Of a stretch of 64,000 bases of DNA, positions 63,416 through 64,000 are shown piece by piece; position 1 is the first letter of the stretch, and every line of letters starts with the position of its first letter. A program made the translations under genes and the position numbers. This stretch comes from Streptomyces sp. NBC_01353 (GTDB lineage: Bacteria > Actinomycetota > Actinomycetes > Streptomycetales > Streptomycetaceae), in the NCBI RefSeq assembly GCF_036237275.1, contig NZ_CP108352.1, forward strand, positions 3,906,001 through 3,970,000, in the 5' to 3' direction. The notes under the pieces are model-generated. The model was not told the origin of the DNA. It saw nothing but the letters and a program-made list of their open reading frames with translations, and ran no database searches.

Positions 63416-64000
63416 TCAGGCGTGGCGGCGCGACCGCCACAGCAGGAACAGCGCCGACGCGACCGCCGCGCCCTTCAGGCTCCATGGCCACGTCTCCGAG
63501 ATCGCCGCGCCCATCGCCTCGCCGCCCCGCGCGACCGGGGCGCCCCAGCGGCCCTCCACTCGGCCCCAGAGCCAGACCGCGCCTGCCGTGGCCGCCAGGC
63601 CCGGGAGCACGATGACGGCCCACTGGATCTCGGCGCGGGAGAGGCGACGGGAGGCGTAGGCGAGGAGCCAGCCCAGGGCCAGGGGCACCAGGGAGCCGTA
63701 GACGGCCCCGCCGATCAGGAGCAGCGCGGCCAGGAGCAGGAACGGGCTGCCCAGGCGGAAGCGGCGGGCCGGTACGGCCTCTTCGGTACCCCCGTCCGCC
63801 TCCACGGCCGGGCGGCGCAGCACCCGGCGCCAGCCGCGCCTCGGTGCCTCCGGCTCTCCCGGCTCCTCCTCCTCGTCCTCCACCGGCGGCTTCAGCAGCT
63901 CCGGGATCTCCACCCCGCCCCGGAACCCCGGCACCAGGTCGTCCCCCGGCCGCGGCTCCGGTGTGTCGTCGTCCAGGCGCCACCAGTCCGGTTCGGTGTC
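63416..64000 (-). CDS. Membrane protein (partial, start beyond right edge)
   Basis: The frame is open to base 64000, so only the C-terminal 194 residues are visible. They show an acidic Pro-rich cytoplasmic stretch (ELLKPPVEDEEEEPGEPEAP), a basic patch, then about four hydrophobic segments (FLLLAALLLIGGAVYGSLVPL; IQWAVIVLPGLAATAGAVWL) and a final RSRRHA. No domain is recognised. A GTG at 63934 could be an internal start, but the upstream residues (DWWRLDDDTPEP) read like genuine coding sequence. Confidence 0.75.
   Translation of the reverse strand, partial: DTEPDWWRLDDDTPEPRPGDDLVPGFRGGVEIPELLKPPVEDEEEEPGEPEAPRRGWRRVLRRPAVEADGGTEEAVPARRFRLGSPFLLLAALLLIGGAVYGSLVPLALGWLLAYASRRLSRAEIQWAVIVLPGLAATAGAVWLWGRVEGRWGAPVARGGEAMGAAISETWPWSLKGAAVASALFLLWRSRRHA

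Overview
The window is high-GC actinobacterial DNA that looks like a Streptomyces chromosome. Codon use is strongly GC-biased, GTG starts are common, many genes have leaderless promoters, and it carries futalosine-pathway menaquinone genes (mqnB, mqnA). It also carries short GC-rich palindromic repeats of a type I associate with Streptomyces. From memory, the mqnA/mqnB neighbourhood corresponds to the S. coelicolor SCO4326/SCO4327 region; I could not check this here.

Region 1 (1 to about 30.7 kb) is an accessory non-ribosomal peptide type gene cluster that runs off the left edge. A leftward block (9878 to 1) encodes a free condensation domain, an isochorismatase-like cysteine hydrolase, HypE, HypF, an SHMT-fold PLP enzyme, a PuuD-type gamma-glutamyl hydrolase and a fatty acyl-AMP ligase fused to a carrier domain. 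A rightward trio encodes a DUF4097 protein and a DrrAB-type ABC exporter. A second leftward block encodes an NRPS (half C-A-PCP), a mycofactocin-type SDR, a type II thioesterase and a C-PCP protein. A rightward block encodes a tandem GNAT, an IDO-type Fe/2-oxoglutarate oxygenase, an NRPS (C-A-PCP), an MFS transporter fused to an M28 metallopeptidase, a glutamine-synthetase-like ligase and another SDR. The most striking feature is an apparently complete HypE/HypF pair with no hydrogenase gene nearby. In hydrogenase maturation this pair makes an enzyme-bound thiocyanate that supplies cyanide, so the cluster may make a nitrile or other cyano-derived peptide. The gamma-glutamyl ligase, gamma-glutamyl hydrolase and transporter-peptidase suggest a protecting-group or prodrug logic. 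These are inferences.

Region 2 (30.7 to 38.6 kb) looks like ordinary core genome: a 29-residue membrane microprotein, ThpR, GNAT, MFS, MarR, a ribbon-helix-helix protein, an AzgA-like purine permease, DUF2530 and a CtpE-like P-type ATPase.

Region 3 (38.6 to 46.0 kb) is an island: an LCAT-like hydrolase, a 1465-residue caspase/STAND-NTPase/beta-propeller protein, a Nudix-like protein and a two-TM SLATT-like protein. It looks like a bacterial conflict (defence or regulated cell death) module.

Region 4 (46.0 to 64.0 kb) returns to core genes: a secreted protein, VOC, a GT87-like mannosyltransferase, a sortase substrate, a sacsin/GHKL-like giant, DUF3027, MFS, a DUF2771 lipoprotein, mqnB-mqnA, a cold-shock protein, HAD, an iron-siderophore ABC transporter (two FecCD permeases plus ATPase) and a membrane protein cut by the right edge. 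Intergenic spaces here carry two copies of a roughly 230-280 bp element with 14-bp terminal inverted repeats. Six copies of small palindromic repeats occur in the window, two of them inserted in frame inside genes (the ABC ATPase and mqnA). No tRNA, rRNA, CRISPR array or transposase was found.
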